From: Acetobacteraceae bacterium H6797
Lineage (GTDB): Bacteria; Pseudomonadota; Alphaproteobacteria; Acetobacterales; Acetobacteraceae
Assembly (NCBI GenBank): GCA_015223225.1
Contig: JADFCQ010000005.1
Coordinates: forward strand, 434,001 to 498,000
Reading direction: 5' to 3'
DNA length: 64,000 nucleotides
How positions within the stretch are numbered: the stretch's first letter is position 1; each line of letters begins with the position of its first letter. This document shows, piece by piece, positions 18,142 through 27,102 of this stretch. A program made the translations under genes and the position numbers. Below the pieces are notes generated by a model. That model was not told the origin of the DNA, did no database searches, and saw only the letters and a program-made list of their open reading frames with translations.

Positions 18142-19044
18142 ATGGGCGAGCAGGGCGGCACGGAAGCCCCACTTCCCACGAGCCAGGCGCGCAGCACACT
18201 GATCGGCATCGGCTGGATGCTCGCCGCCGGGCTTTGTGCCGCCCTGCTCAATACCTGCTTCCGCGCGGCGATGCGCGATGGGCTGCCCATCGCGCTCGTT
18301 CCCTTCGTGCGAGGCGTCATCACGATGGTGATCCTCGCGCCCTGGCTGATGCGCTTCGGTTTCAGCGCCATGGCCACGCGACGCCCGGGTGCGCATGCTT
18401 TCCGCTGCGCCGCTGGCACGATGAGCTTCATGCTCTCTCTGCTCGCCATCTCCATGCTGCCTCTGGCCAATGCCATGGCCATCATGCAAGCCCGCCCGCT
18501 CTGGGCCCTGCCTCTCGCCTTCCTGCTGCTGCACGAGAAGATCCGGCGCGACAGGGCGCTGGCCGCCGGCATCGGCTTTCTCGGCGTGCTGATCATTGCC
18601 CAGCCCGATGCCCATTCCTTCCTCTCGCCCGGCGTGCTCGTCGCCATGGCAGCTGGCATCGCGGGCGCGCTGGTGCTGATCGCCTTCAAGAAGCTCTCCA
18701 CCACCGAGCCGCCCGCGCGCACCGTCGCCTGGTATGCGGTGAGCAGCATCGTGGTCTGGGGGCCCATCTCGGCCTGGTTCTGGCAGACGCCGACCCTGTT
18801 CGCCATCGCCATGCTGCTGATCGGCGCGGCGCTGGCCGTGATGTCGGATTTCTTCTCCTCCTGGGCGGTGAAGCGGGCCGAGGTCGGGATATTGGCGCCG
18901 ATCGAATACGCCCAGATCCCGGCCAGCGCGGCCATCGGCTTCCTGGCCTTCGGCGAGATGCCGCCCTGGGTGCTGATCCCCGGCACGATGCTCATGATCG
19001 GCGCGACCATTTATCTCGCCCGGCGGAGCAGCCGCGCTTCATAG
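18142..19044 (+). CDS. DMT-superfamily (EamA) transporter
   Basis: 300 residues with about ten hydrophobic segments in two EamA halves (first half around LIGIGWMLAAGLCAALLNT to QPDAHSFLSPG, second half to the end). Features are FRAAMRDGLPIALVPFVRG in the first loop, PLANAMAIMQARPLWALPLA in the middle, and a C-terminal APIEYAQIPASAAIGFLAFGE. Such proteins usually export amino acids, nucleosides or other metabolites. The direction and substrate here are not known. Confidence 0.9.
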   Translation: MGEQGGTEAPLPTSQARSTLIGIGWMLAAGLCAALLNTCFRAAMRDGLPIALVPFVRGVITMVILAPWLMRFGFSAMATRRPGAHAFRCAAGTMSFMLSLLAISMLPLANAMAIMQARPLWALPLAFLLLHEKIRRDRALAAGIGFLGVLIIAQPDAHSFLSPGVLVAMAAGIAGALVLIAFKKLSTTEPPARTVAWYAVSSIVVWGPISAWFWQTPTLFAIAMLLIGAALAVMSDFFSSWAVKRAEVGILAPIEYAQIPASAAIGFLAFGEMPPWVLIPGTMLMIGATIYLARRSSRAS

Positions 19045-19118
19045 TGTCACGGAAGGCCGCGTTGCCTTCTCCGGCCTGTCATGATGCATTGCGGCACGTT
19101 CATCGCAGGAGCCTCGCC

Positions 19119-19733
19119 ATGCCCGATATGCCCGTGCCACCTCAGGGTGTGAAAGACGGCGCCTGGGAAGTGCTCGACTCCCAGCAGCTCTTCAAGGATC
19201 GCTGGCTGAACGTGAAGGCCGAGAAGGTCCGCACCGCCCGTGGCCACGTGCTCGACCCCTACTACGTGCTCTCCTATGCCGATTGGGTGCAGGTCGTGGC
19301 CCTCACGCCCGCCGATGAGTTGATCCTCGTCCGCCAGTACCGGCACGGTGCGCAGCGGAACACGCTCGAGTTGCCGGCGGGTGCGATGGAGCCCGGCGAG
19401 AGCGATGCGGTGGCCGCCGGCCGGCGCGAATTCATCGAGGAGACGGGCTTCGATGCGGCCGACTGGCAGCTCGTCTCCACGCTCCATCCCAATACGGCGA
19501 CACATCGCAACCGCTGCCACACCGTGCTGGCCCTCGGCGCCTTCCCGGCCGGCGAGCAGAAGCAGGACCCGGGCGAGGATATCCAGGTGCAGCCCATGCC
19601 GCTGGCCGAGGTGCTGGCCGGGCTCGGCAAGGGGCTGCTGCCCCAGGCCATGCATGTCTCCGCACTGCTGCTGGCGCTTTCGGCGGCCGGCCGCCTCGAC
19701 CTCGCCTCGGCGCTCAGGCAGCCTGCCGGCTGA
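19119..19733 (+). CDS. NUDIX hydrolase (ADP-ribose pyrophosphatase-like) with a one-residue insertion in the Nudix box
   Basis: 204 residues from the ATG at 19119, where GCAGGAGCC serves as ribosome site. The Nudix helix is obvious in ELPAGAMEPGESDAV followed by REFIEETGF, but eight rather than seven residues separate the upstream Glu of the box from REF, so the classic spacing is broken by one residue. The N-terminal DRWLNVKAEKVR and LVRQYRHG resemble ADP-ribose pyrophosphatases. The GNAT gene follows after 19 bases and is probably co-transcribed. Confidence 0.88.
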   Translation: MPDMPVPPQGVKDGAWEVLDSQQLFKDRWLNVKAEKVRTARGHVLDPYYVLSYADWVQVVALTPADELILVRQYRHGAQRNTLELPAGAMEPGESDAVAAGRREFIEETGFDAADWQLVSTLHPNTATHRNRCHTVLALGAFPAGEQKQDPGEDIQVQPMPLAEVLAGLGKGLLPQAMHVSALLLALSAAGRLDLASALRQPAG

Positions 19734-19752
19734 CCAGAATCCGGAGCGCCTC

Positions 19753-20208
19753 ATGACCGAGCCCAGCGTCACCATCCAGCCCGTCGCCGAGCGGCATCGC
19801 CAGGATTGGGAGCGGCTTTATGCGGGCTATGCCGCCTTCTACAAGGTGACGCAGACGCTGGAGATGCGGGAGAAGGTCTGGTCCTGGCTGATGGACCCGC
19901 TGCATGAGGTGAACGGCTTCATCGCCGAGGATGCGGCGGGCAAGCCGCTGGGCCTCGCGCATTTCCGCCCCTTCGCGCGCCCGCTCTCGGCCAGCACCGG
20001 CGGCTTCCTCGACGACCTTTTCGTCGACCCCGCCGCGCGGGGCCAGCGGGTGGCCGATGCGCTGATCGGCGCCGTGGCCGAAGAGGGCCGCAAGCGGGGC
20101 TGGTCGGTGATCCGCTGGATCACGGCGGATGACAATTATCGCGGCCGCGCCGTCTATGACCGCGTCGCCAATCTCACCAAGTGGCGGACTTACGACATCG
20201 CCCTCTGA
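19753..20208 (+). CDS. GNAT-family N-acetyltransferase
   Basis: 151 residues from the ATG at 19753. The acetyl-CoA binding motif A is clear in FLDDLFVDPAARGQRVADALI (split here: LDDLFVDP, then RGQRVADALI), preceded by GLAHFRPF and followed by the late YRGRAVYDRVA motif. The acceptor molecule is unknown. It is 19 bases downstream of the NUDIX gene. Confidence 0.9.
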   Translation: MTEPSVTIQPVAERHRQDWERLYAGYAAFYKVTQTLEMREKVWSWLMDPLHEVNGFIAEDAAGKPLGLAHFRPFARPLSASTGGFLDDLFVDPAARGQRVADALIGAVAEEGRKRGWSVIRWITADDNYRGRAVYDRVANLTKWRTYDIAL

Positions 20209-20218
20209 AGAGCCGGGC

Positions 20219-21031
20219 TCAGCCCAGCCGGTCCATCCAGCCGATGACCCGCTGGGCGACCTTCTCCCAGCCCTGGTCCAGCATCAGCAGATGCCCGCAG
20301 CCCGGCAGAAGCATGGGCGTCACGCCATGCCAGGCGCCGCAGCGGGCGATGCTGTCGGCCGGGATGAGGCGATCGGCCGTCGCGCCCATGATCAGCATGG
20401 GCTTGCCCATCATCCAGGCCGGGCTCACCGCCTGGGGGGACTGCGCCTCCATCAGCGCGCGGGAACTCTCCCCGCCGAGGCGAGCGAGAATGCCCGGCAG
20501 GGCGTCGCGATCCATATCGGGGCCGAACAGCGCATCGCCGATGGAGGCGCCGGCCTTGCCCGGCGGGTCCGTCATATGGCTCACCGCCTGCCAGAGCCCG
20601 GGCTCGGCCACGGCGAGCCGCGCGGCCGACCACCAGAGCCCCTCGGGCGAGACGGGCGCGAGCAACCCCGCCGCCTTCAGCCGGGCTTCCGATAGGAGCC
20701 GCTGCGCGATCAGCCCGCCGAGGGAATGACCCAGCACGATGGCCGGCTCGCCGAGGGCGAGCAGCGCCGCCCTGGCCTGCTCGGTAAAATCCGCGAGCCC
20801 GGCATTATCGTCCCGCCTGAACGTGACGGCATAGGTCGGGTAGCCCGCCCGGGCGAGAGCCGCGCCGAAACCGTATTGCCATATCCACCCGCCACAGGCC
20901 GCGCCATGCAGCAGCAGCACCGGCGGCCGCGACTGAGCACGGGAGGCCGCGGGCTTCCAGGCAAGCATCTCCTCGCCGTTGAGGCGAAGGGGCTCACCGT
21001 CGATAGCCTCGTCTAGGGGGAGGTCGGACAT
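20219..21031 (-). CDS. alpha/beta hydrolase
   Basis: 270 residues. The oxyanion region is LLLHGAACGGWIW and the nucleophile elbow is IVLGHSLGGLIAQ, with the Ser in G-H-S-L-G. The final His is plausibly in LLPGCGHLLMLD, and the acidic residue in MGATADRLIPAD. It has no signal peptide, so it is cytoplasmic. The substrate is not known. The 96-base gap to the next gene is a divergent promoter region. Confidence 0.9.
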   Translation of the reverse strand: MSDLPLDEAIDGEPLRLNGEEMLAWKPAASRAQSRPPVLLLHGAACGGWIWQYGFGAALARAGYPTYAVTFRRDDNAGLADFTEQARAALLALGEPAIVLGHSLGGLIAQRLLSEARLKAAGLLAPVSPEGLWWSAARLAVAEPGLWQAVSHMTDPPGKAGASIGDALFGPDMDRDALPGILARLGGESSRALMEAQSPQAVSPAWMMGKPMLIMGATADRLIPADSIARCGAWHGVTPMLLPGCGHLLMLDQGWEKVAQRVIGWMDRLG

Positions 21032-21127
21032 GCGGATGCTCTACACGAAAATGCTGCGGCGCACAAAGTGACGAAAGCCTGACGGACATTTTCAACCATC
21101 GTCCGGTTCAAGTGTTAGTCTCCCATC

Positions 21128-21925
21128 ATGAAGCACGCCCTGGCTCCGCTGTTCGTCTGCGCCCTGGCTTCGCTCCCCGTCGCGCAAGCGGCGGCTCAGC
21201 CCGTGCGTGTCCAATACAACCTCACCATGCTCGGCGGCATGTCGCTCGGCCAGATCGACGCGACGCTGACGCTAGACCGGGAAGGCTACCGGATCGAGAC
21301 CCGAACGCGGCCGGCCGGCATGGCACGGCTCTTCGGCTCGGGCGAGCAGATGGCCGAGGTGGACGGCCGCTGGGGCCGCAGCGGCCCCGAACCGCAGCAT
21401 TACATCTCGACTGGCAGTTGGCGCGGTGAGGCGAAGCTCACCGAGCTGCAATATCGCAATGGCGTGCCCGTCTCCCGCCGCATCGACCCGCCGGTCGATA
21501 ACGAGCGGGAGCCCGTTCCGCCCGAGCTGATCGGCGGCACGATGGATGCGCTCTCGGTGCTGGCGAAGTTGACCCGGCAGGTCGCCGAGACCGGCACCTG
21601 CGACGGGCAGGCGGCGATCTATGACGGGCGGCGCCGCGCGGATGCGGTGGCGCGGACGGTCGGCTGGCAGATGCTCAACGGCGGCAGCGGCACCTGGCGC
21701 GGCCGGGCGCTGAACTGCTCCTTCGAGAGCCGCCTCGTCGCCGGGTTCAAGGTGGATGAGGATCGCGAGAGGGCTGCCCGCCCCCTTGCCGGCAGGGCCT
21801 GGATCGCCCCCGCCGAGGGCAACCGCCCGCCCCTGCCCGTGCGTGTCGAATTCGAGACGCGCTGGTTCGGTACGGTGGCCGCCCAGCTCGTCCTGCCGCC
21901 TGCGCAATCGGCGAGCAATCCTTAA
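21128..21925 (+). CDS. DUF3108-type secreted or periplasmic protein
   Basis: 265 residues with a signal peptide (MKHALAPLFVCALASLPVAQ, cleavage near AQAAA). The mature part starts VRVQYNLTMLGGMSLGQIDA and continues with YRIETRTRPAGMARLFG, the pattern of DUF3108 proteins. These are predicted all-beta envelope proteins of unknown role, common in alphaproteobacteria. The last four bases overlap the end of the convergent MFS gene. Confidence 0.82.
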   Translation: MKHALAPLFVCALASLPVAQAAAQPVRVQYNLTMLGGMSLGQIDATLTLDREGYRIETRTRPAGMARLFGSGEQMAEVDGRWGRSGPEPQHYISTGSWRGEAKLTELQYRNGVPVSRRIDPPVDNEREPVPPELIGGTMDALSVLAKLTRQVAETGTCDGQAAIYDGRRRADAVARTVGWQMLNGGSGTWRGRALNCSFESRLVAGFKVDEDRERAARPLAGRAWIAPAEGNRPPLPVRVEFETRWFGTVAAQLVLPPAQSASNP

Positions 21926-23178
21926 GCCGGAGGCGCGATCGGCTTCAGCCGCAGCAGGCCGAGGGCGATGACCAGCGCGAGGAGCATGCTGCCCGTCACG
22001 GTGGCGACCAGGGCGTGCCAGCCCCAGTGCTCGAGCACATGGCCGCCCGCCCAGCCCATGAGCGCCGAGCCGGCATAATAGCAGAAGAGATAGAGCGCCG
22101 AGGCCTGCGCCTTGGCCTTGAGCGCACGCCGGCCGACCCAGGAACTGGCCAGCGAATGGGCCGCGAAAAAGCCGAAGGTCACGATGATCAGCCCCGCCAC
22201 GATGGCGATGAGGGATTCGACGGCGGTGAGCGCCACGCCGATGGCCGCCAGCAGCACCGTGATCCAGAAGAGCCTCGGGCGGCCGACGCGATCGGCGAGA
22301 TTGCCCACCAGGGTCGAGCTGGCGATGCCGACGACATAGACGGTGAAGATGATGCCCACCTGCGCCTGCCCCAGCCCGAAAGGCGCGCCCATCAGCCGGT
22401 AGCCGATATAATTGTAGATGGTCACGAAGGCGCCCATGAGCAGCGCGCCCTCCAGGAAGAGCCAGCGCAGCCCGTGGTCACGCAGGTGATGGCCGAAATT
22501 GCTCATCAGCGCGCCGAATTTCACAGGCCGGGGCGTGAAGTGGCGCGAGGGGGCCAGGTTGCGGATGAAGAGAATGGCCGCGGCCAGGCCGAGAATGCCC
22601 ATGCCGAGCATCGCCAGGCGCCAGCCGCCGTAATCCGCCAGCAGGCCGGTGATCACGCGCCCGGCCATGCCGCCCGTCGCATTGCCGCTGATATAGAGGC
22701 CCATGGCGAGGCCCAGCGAGCGCGGATGCATCTCCTCGCCCAGATAGGCCATGGCCACCGCCGGCAGCCCGCCCAGCGCCAAGCCTTGAAGGGCCCGCAT
22801 GATCAGGAAGCCCTCCCAGCTCGGCATCAGCGCACCCGCGATGGTCAACAGGGCCGAGGCGAGCACGCCCGCGACCATGACCGGCTTGCGCCCGAAAATC
22901 TCGGCCACCGAACCCGCGACCAGCAGCGAGGCCGCCACCAGCAGGCTCGGCAGGGAGAGCGAGAGGCTGGCCGCCGCCGGGTCGATATGGAAATCCGCCG
23001 AGAAGACCGGCATCAGCGGCTGCACGCAGTAGAGCAGCGCGAAGGTCGCGAAACCGGCGCAGAAGAAGGCGATGTTCACGCGGCGAAAGGCGGCCGTCCC
23101 CTTCTCGATGAAGGGCGTGACACCCTCCGGGGCGGTGGCTGGCTCGACAGTGGCGGTCGCTGTAGCGGCAGGCGGCAT
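21922..23178 (-). CDS. MFS transporter (YnfM/AraJ-type)
   Basis: 418 residues with about twelve membrane segments after a hydrophilic N-terminal stretch of about 35 residues. The MFS loop motif A is recognisable as AGSVAEIFGRKPVMVAG, and the repeat in the second half as LVGNLADRVGRPRLFW. The family contains drug and sugar efflux pumps. A LysR gene starts 115 bases away on the other strand, and a LysR regulator next to a divergent transporter usually controls it. Confidence 0.92.
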   Translation of the reverse strand: MPPAATATATVEPATAPEGVTPFIEKGTAAFRRVNIAFFCAGFATFALLYCVQPLMPVFSADFHIDPAAASLSLSLPSLLVAASLLVAGSVAEIFGRKPVMVAGVLASALLTIAGALMPSWEGFLIMRALQGLALGGLPAVAMAYLGEEMHPRSLGLAMGLYISGNATGGMAGRVITGLLADYGGWRLAMLGMGILGLAAAILFIRNLAPSRHFTPRPVKFGALMSNFGHHLRDHGLRWLFLEGALLMGAFVTIYNYIGYRLMGAPFGLGQAQVGIIFTVYVVGIASSTLVGNLADRVGRPRLFWITVLLAAIGVALTAVESLIAIVAGLIIVTFGFFAAHSLASSWVGRRALKAKAQASALYLFCYYAGSALMGWAGGHVLEHWGWHALVATVTGSMLLALVIALGLLRLKPIAPPA

Positions 23179-23293
23179 TGGAAATCGGTATCCCGGACTT
23201 GCTGCAACGCAACATAGGCCGTCCGAAACCTCTTCTCATTCATCCTCTTTCCCAAAATAATTAGGCGGAGCCGAATACGGAGCCGGAAGAGTC

Positions 23294-24199
23294 ATGGAAT
23301 TGCGCCATCTCCGCGCCTTCGTCGCGGTGGCCGAGCACCTGCATTTCGCCAAGGCGGCGGAGACGCTGGGCATCACCCCGCCCTCGCTGACCGAGCAGAT
23401 CCAGGTGCTTGAGCGGCTGCTGGACGTGCGCCTGTTTCGCCGCACCAAGCGCTCCGTGGCCCTGACCGATGCGGGGAAGCTCTTTCTCGACGAAGCACGC
23501 CTGGCCCTCGCCCAGGTCGAGCGCGCCGAGCGCATCGGGCGGCAGGCGGGGCGCGGCGAGAGGGGCATCGTGGAGATCGGCTTCGCCCCCAGCGCGGGCT
23601 ATGCGGGCGTGCTGGCCGCGAGCGTCGAGCGTTACCGGCAGGAGCATCCCGAGGTGGTGCTCCAATTGCATGAGATGGAATCCGTCCCGCAACTCGAGGC
23701 CTTGGCGACGGGGCGGCTCGATATCGGCTTCGTCCGCCCGCCGCTGCTCGCCCCGCCCGGCGTGGTGATCGCGACGCTGTTCCAGGAGCCGATCGTGATC
23801 GCGCTCAGCGCCAGCCATCCGCTGGCGGCGAAGGAGCGGATCGCGCCGGCCGATCTGGCGGGGGAGGCTTTCATCATCCCGAACCAGGGCGTGAGTGAGA
23901 GCTTCCACCACCACACCACAGCCCTTGGCGAAAAGGGCGGCTTCGTGCCGCGCCTGGCCCATCGAGGGCGGGACCTGATCGCCGTCGCCTGCCTGGTCGA
24001 GCTGGGCATGGGCGTGGCGGCGGTGCCGGCCTCGCTCCAGGCGAGCCTGACGCTGCAACGGCTGGTCTATCGCCCGCTGGCTGGGCCGCCGCAGATGGCC
24101 GATATCGCGGCGGCCTTCCGGCGGAACGAGGCCGCCCCCGCCACCCAGGCCTTCATCACCCAATTGCGGCGGGAGGCGGCGCGTCAGGCGCGCTCGTAG
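23294..24199 (+). CDS. LysR-family transcriptional regulator
   Basis: 301 residues. The N-terminal winged helix-turn-helix is typical (MELRHLRAFVAVAEHLHFAK, then AAETLGITPPSLTEQIQVLE), followed by the linker helix and a periplasmic-binding-like effector domain (IGFAPSAGYAGVLAASVERY, GFVRPPLLAPPGV). It is divergent from the MFS gene, its probable target. The 3' end overlaps the convergent D-aminopeptidase gene by 16 bases. Confidence 0.94.
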   Translation: MELRHLRAFVAVAEHLHFAKAAETLGITPPSLTEQIQVLERLLDVRLFRRTKRSVALTDAGKLFLDEARLALAQVERAERIGRQAGRGERGIVEIGFAPSAGYAGVLAASVERYRQEHPEVVLQLHEMESVPQLEALATGRLDIGFVRPPLLAPPGVVIATLFQEPIVIALSASHPLAAKERIAPADLAGEAFIIPNQGVSESFHHHTTALGEKGGFVPRLAHRGRDLIAVACLVELGMGVAAVPASLQASLTLQRLVYRPLAGPPQMADIAAAFRRNEAAPATQAFITQLRREAARQARS

Positions 24200-25737
24200 A
24201 GCAGCCCACGCGCGAGCCAGCAGCCGAGTTCGACGGCCACGACCTTCCCGGCGGCATCGCGCTTGAAGGCGAGGGTCCAGTCGTCCGGCGGGGTGTGGTC
24301 GAGCGCGCGGGGGCAAGGCAGGGCCCAGAGATCGGCCGCGATCGGGTCCAGCAGCTCCATCCGTCCCTGGCCGAGGAAGCCCGAAAAGCCGCCATAGGGC
24401 ACGCCGCCCGTGACCTCGATGGTGAGTTCCGCCTCCAGTTCGGCGCAGCGGAAGCGGCCGGCGATATCGGTGACAGGCTCGCCGCCAGCCGGTTGAAGCG
24501 CGGTGTTCATATTCTCCGAGGGGCGGATCATGCGCAGCACCCCGCCCTCCTCGCGCAGCAGCGTTCCGTCCTGCCCGGCGGTGCCGTCCTCCTTCATCGT
24601 GAGGCCCTCGGCGCCATGGCCGAAGCGCAGGCCGAGGCGGCCCTCGCCCTTGGCCTCGATCCGCACGGCGAGCCCGGTCTCCGGCTCGATATAGGCGCCG
24701 GGCCAGGAGGCCGGGACGGGCGTGGCGGGAGGAGCGGCGGGCTCCTCACCCAGCACGGCGGCCAGGAGGTTCATCGCCGCCGCGCGAGCATCGGAGAGAT
24801 GATTGAACATCACCACCACCGAGATGCGCTCTCCCGCCACATAGAGCCTGTGGCTGCGCCAGCCGCGCAGGGCGCCGCCATGGCCAGTGACGGAGCGGCC
24901 CCATTCGCGGGAACGGGCGAGGCCGAAGCCGTAATGCGCCTCCGCCCCATCGGCAAAGGTGACCGGCGCGGCCAGGCGGTTATAGAGCCCGCCGGCCTCA
25001 TTCCGGGTCGCGTCGATGAAGCGTTCCCAGGCGATCATGTCCTCGAGGCTCGCGCCGAGGCCCGCGTCGCCTGTCCAGACGATGCGGTTCTCGGCGGCAC
25101 GGAAGCCACCTGCCTGCGTGCCCTCGTAGCCCTCGGTGCCATCGGGCATGGCGCGGGTATCCGCGGCGATGAAGGCGCTTTCCATGCCTGCCCTAGCGAA
25201 GATCGGGCGCAGCAATTCGGCGAATCCGCGGCCCGTCTTTTCCTCCAGTGCGTCGGAGAGCAGGCGGAAATTCTGGTTCACATAGGAATAGCGCGTGCCG
25301 GGCGCGAAATGCAGGCTGCGGGTGCCGGCGATGACGCGGGCGGCCTCCGTATCGCCGAAGGGCGCCTCGACGGGCGAGCCATGCAGCATGGCGACGGCCC
25401 AATAGTCGCGCAGGCCGGACTGGTTATGCGCGAGATGGAGCGCATTGGGCACCTCGCCTTCCAGCAGCGGCAGCCGCGCGCGGATCGCGCTGTCGAGCGC
25501 GCGCGGGTCATCAAGATGCGTCAGCACCGCCGCGCAGGTGAACTGCTTGGTGATGGAGCACATGCGGAAGAGCGAGCGCGGCGTGAAGGGAATGCGCCGC
25601 TCGGCATTGGCCCAGCCCCATGTGTGCCGGGCGAGCACCTCCCCTTCCCGCAGCACGGCGATGGCGCCGCCGGGGCCGGGAAAGAGGCGGGGAAGAGAGG
25701 CGATGGCCCGATCGAGGCGGGAGGCGATGCTGTTCAT
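24184..25737 (-). CDS. serine hydrolase of the beta-lactamase fold, D-aminopeptidase (DAP)-like
   Basis: 517 residues, the length of Ochrobactrum D-aminopeptidase. The catalytic S-x-x-K motif is in CSITKQFTCA near residue 61-64, in a region much like that enzyme (GPGGAIAVLREGEVLARHTW). A Tyr motif is in YSYVNQNF and an HGG-type motif in GHGGALRGW. The C-terminal 190 residues fit the two extra beta-barrel domains of DAP. It would release N-terminal D-amino acids from peptides. It has no signal peptide. Neighbours acting on D-amino acids support this. Confidence 0.83.
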   Translation of the reverse strand: MNSIASRLDRAIASLPRLFPGPGGAIAVLREGEVLARHTWGWANAERRIPFTPRSLFRMCSITKQFTCAAVLTHLDDPRALDSAIRARLPLLEGEVPNALHLAHNQSGLRDYWAVAMLHGSPVEAPFGDTEAARVIAGTRSLHFAPGTRYSYVNQNFRLLSDALEEKTGRGFAELLRPIFARAGMESAFIAADTRAMPDGTEGYEGTQAGGFRAAENRIVWTGDAGLGASLEDMIAWERFIDATRNEAGGLYNRLAAPVTFADGAEAHYGFGLARSREWGRSVTGHGGALRGWRSHRLYVAGERISVVVMFNHLSDARAAAMNLLAAVLGEEPAAPPATPVPASWPGAYIEPETGLAVRIEAKGEGRLGLRFGHGAEGLTMKEDGTAGQDGTLLREEGGVLRMIRPSENMNTALQPAGGEPVTDIAGRFRCAELEAELTIEVTGGVPYGGFSGFLGQGRMELLDPIAADLWALPCPRALDHTPPDDWTLAFKRDAAGKVVAVELGCWLARGLLYERA

Positions 25738-25775
25738 GCCCCCAGTCTCGCCCCGCCGGGCCAGCGCGTAAACCG

Positions 25776-25961
25776 TCAGCGGTCGCTGAAGAGCACGCCG
25801 CCCTGGGCCTTGGAATGCTTCGGCGATTCCACGAACTGGATCGTCACCGCCTCGGGCTTCACCTGGAAATTCTTCACCATGGCTTCGGTGATGTCCTTCA
25901 CGAGGCCGCGCTTCTGCTCGACGGTGCGGCCCTCGGCGGCGAAGATCATGATTTCTGGCAT
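25776..25961 (-). CDS. 4-oxalocrotonate tautomerase-family protein
   Basis: 61 residues from the ATG at 25961. The start is fixed because Pro directly follows Met (MPEIMIF), and Pro1 is the catalytic base in this family after Met removal. The remainder (GRTVEQKRGLVKDITEAM, then VTIQFVE) fits the small tautomerase fold, which works as a hexamer. The substrate is unknown. It precedes the D-aminopeptidase gene on the same strand by 38 bases and is divergent from the D-threonine aldolase-like gene. Confidence 0.9.
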   Translation of the reverse strand: MPEIMIFAAEGRTVEQKRGLVKDITEAMVKNFQVKPEAVTIQFVESPKHSKAQGGVLFSDR

Positions 25962-26031
25962 GGGGTCATTCCTTTGAAAGGGAGATGGCGCCACCATGGC
26001 CCCCAATTCCCATTGGCGAAAGGGCACCGGC

Positions 26032-27090
26032 ATGCGGATCGAAGAGCTCGAAACCCCCGTCCCGGTCGTGGACCTCGACATCGTCGAGCGCAATCTCAAG
26101 AAGATGCAGGCCTATTGCGATGCCCATGGCCTGGCGCTGCGGCCGCATATCAAGACGCATAAGATGCCCGAGATGGCGCAGCGGCAGATCGACCTCGGCG
26201 CCAAGGGCATTACCTGCCAGAAGCTCGGCGAGGCCGAGGTGATGGTCGATGCCGGCATTCTCGACATCTTCATCAGCTATCCGCTGATCGGCGCGCAGAA
26301 GGCCGCGCGCCTCGCGGCGCTCGCGAAACGCGCGACGATGAGCGTGGCGGTGGACAATACCCTCGCCCTGGCCACCGTCGCGGCCGCCGCCAAGGAGGCG
26401 GAGGCGGAAATCGGCGTGCTCGTCGAATTCGACAGCGGGCTGAAGCGGACGGGGGTCGAGACGGTGGAGCAGGCGCTGCTTCTCGCCAAGGCCATCACCG
26501 AGCAGCCCTATCTGCGCTTCGCCGGGCTGATGACCTACCCGACCAATGCGCAGACGGCCCTCTTCACCGCCGAGGCGAAGCTCGCTTTCGAGGAGATGGG
26601 CATCCCCATTCCCATGATCTCCGGCGGCGGTTCGCCTGGCGCCTGGACGGTGCATGAGGTGGCGCCGATCGACGAGTTGCGCGTCGGCACCTACATCTAT
26701 AACGACCGCGCCATGGTCGGCGCCGGGGCCGCGAGCCTCAAGGAATGCGCCATGCATGTCTGGGCGACGGTGATCAGCCGCCCCTCGCCCGACCGCGCCA
26801 TTCTCGATGCCGGCTCCAAGACCTTGTCGAGCGACCTCGTCGCCCCGGAGATGGGGCCGGGCTATGGGCTGCTGGTCGATTATCCGCGCGCGGTGATCAC
26901 CCGCGTCAATGAGGAGCATGGCACCGTCGATCTCAGTGCCTGCCGCAGGAAGCCCGCACTCGGCGAGCGCGTGCGCATCCTGCCCAACCATACCTGCGTG
27001 GTGACCAACCTGCATGACAGCCTCGCCTTCACCCGCAAGGGCGAGGTGGTTCAGACCATCCCGGTCGCCGCGCGCGGCAAGACGAGCTGA
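26032..27090 (+). CDS. D-threonine aldolase / alanine racemase N-terminal-fold PLP enzyme (DSD1 type)
   Basis: 352 residues from the ATG at 26032, which gives the family start MRIEELETPVPVVDLDIVE. The PLP lysine lies in RPHIKTHKMPE near residue 43. The metal-binding site of D-threonine aldolase is represented by PNHTCVVTNL near the C-terminus, with the His and Cys of a His-x-Cys/Asp pair. It would cleave D-threonine or related D-3-hydroxy amino acids to glycine and aldehyde, or dehydrate D-serine. A RidA gene follows after 12 bases. Confidence 0.88.
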   Translation: MRIEELETPVPVVDLDIVERNLKKMQAYCDAHGLALRPHIKTHKMPEMAQRQIDLGAKGITCQKLGEAEVMVDAGILDIFISYPLIGAQKAARLAALAKRATMSVAVDNTLALATVAAAAKEAEAEIGVLVEFDSGLKRTGVETVEQALLLAKAITEQPYLRFAGLMTYPTNAQTALFTAEAKLAFEEMGIPIPMISGGGSPGAWTVHEVAPIDELRVGTYIYNDRAMVGAGAASLKECAMHVWATVISRPSPDRAILDAGSKTLSSDLVAPEMGPGYGLLVDYPRAVITRVNEEHGTVDLSACRRKPALGERVRILPNHTCVVTNLHDSLAFTRKGEVVQTIPVAARGKTS

Positions 27091-27102
27091 AGGAAGTTAT
27101 CG

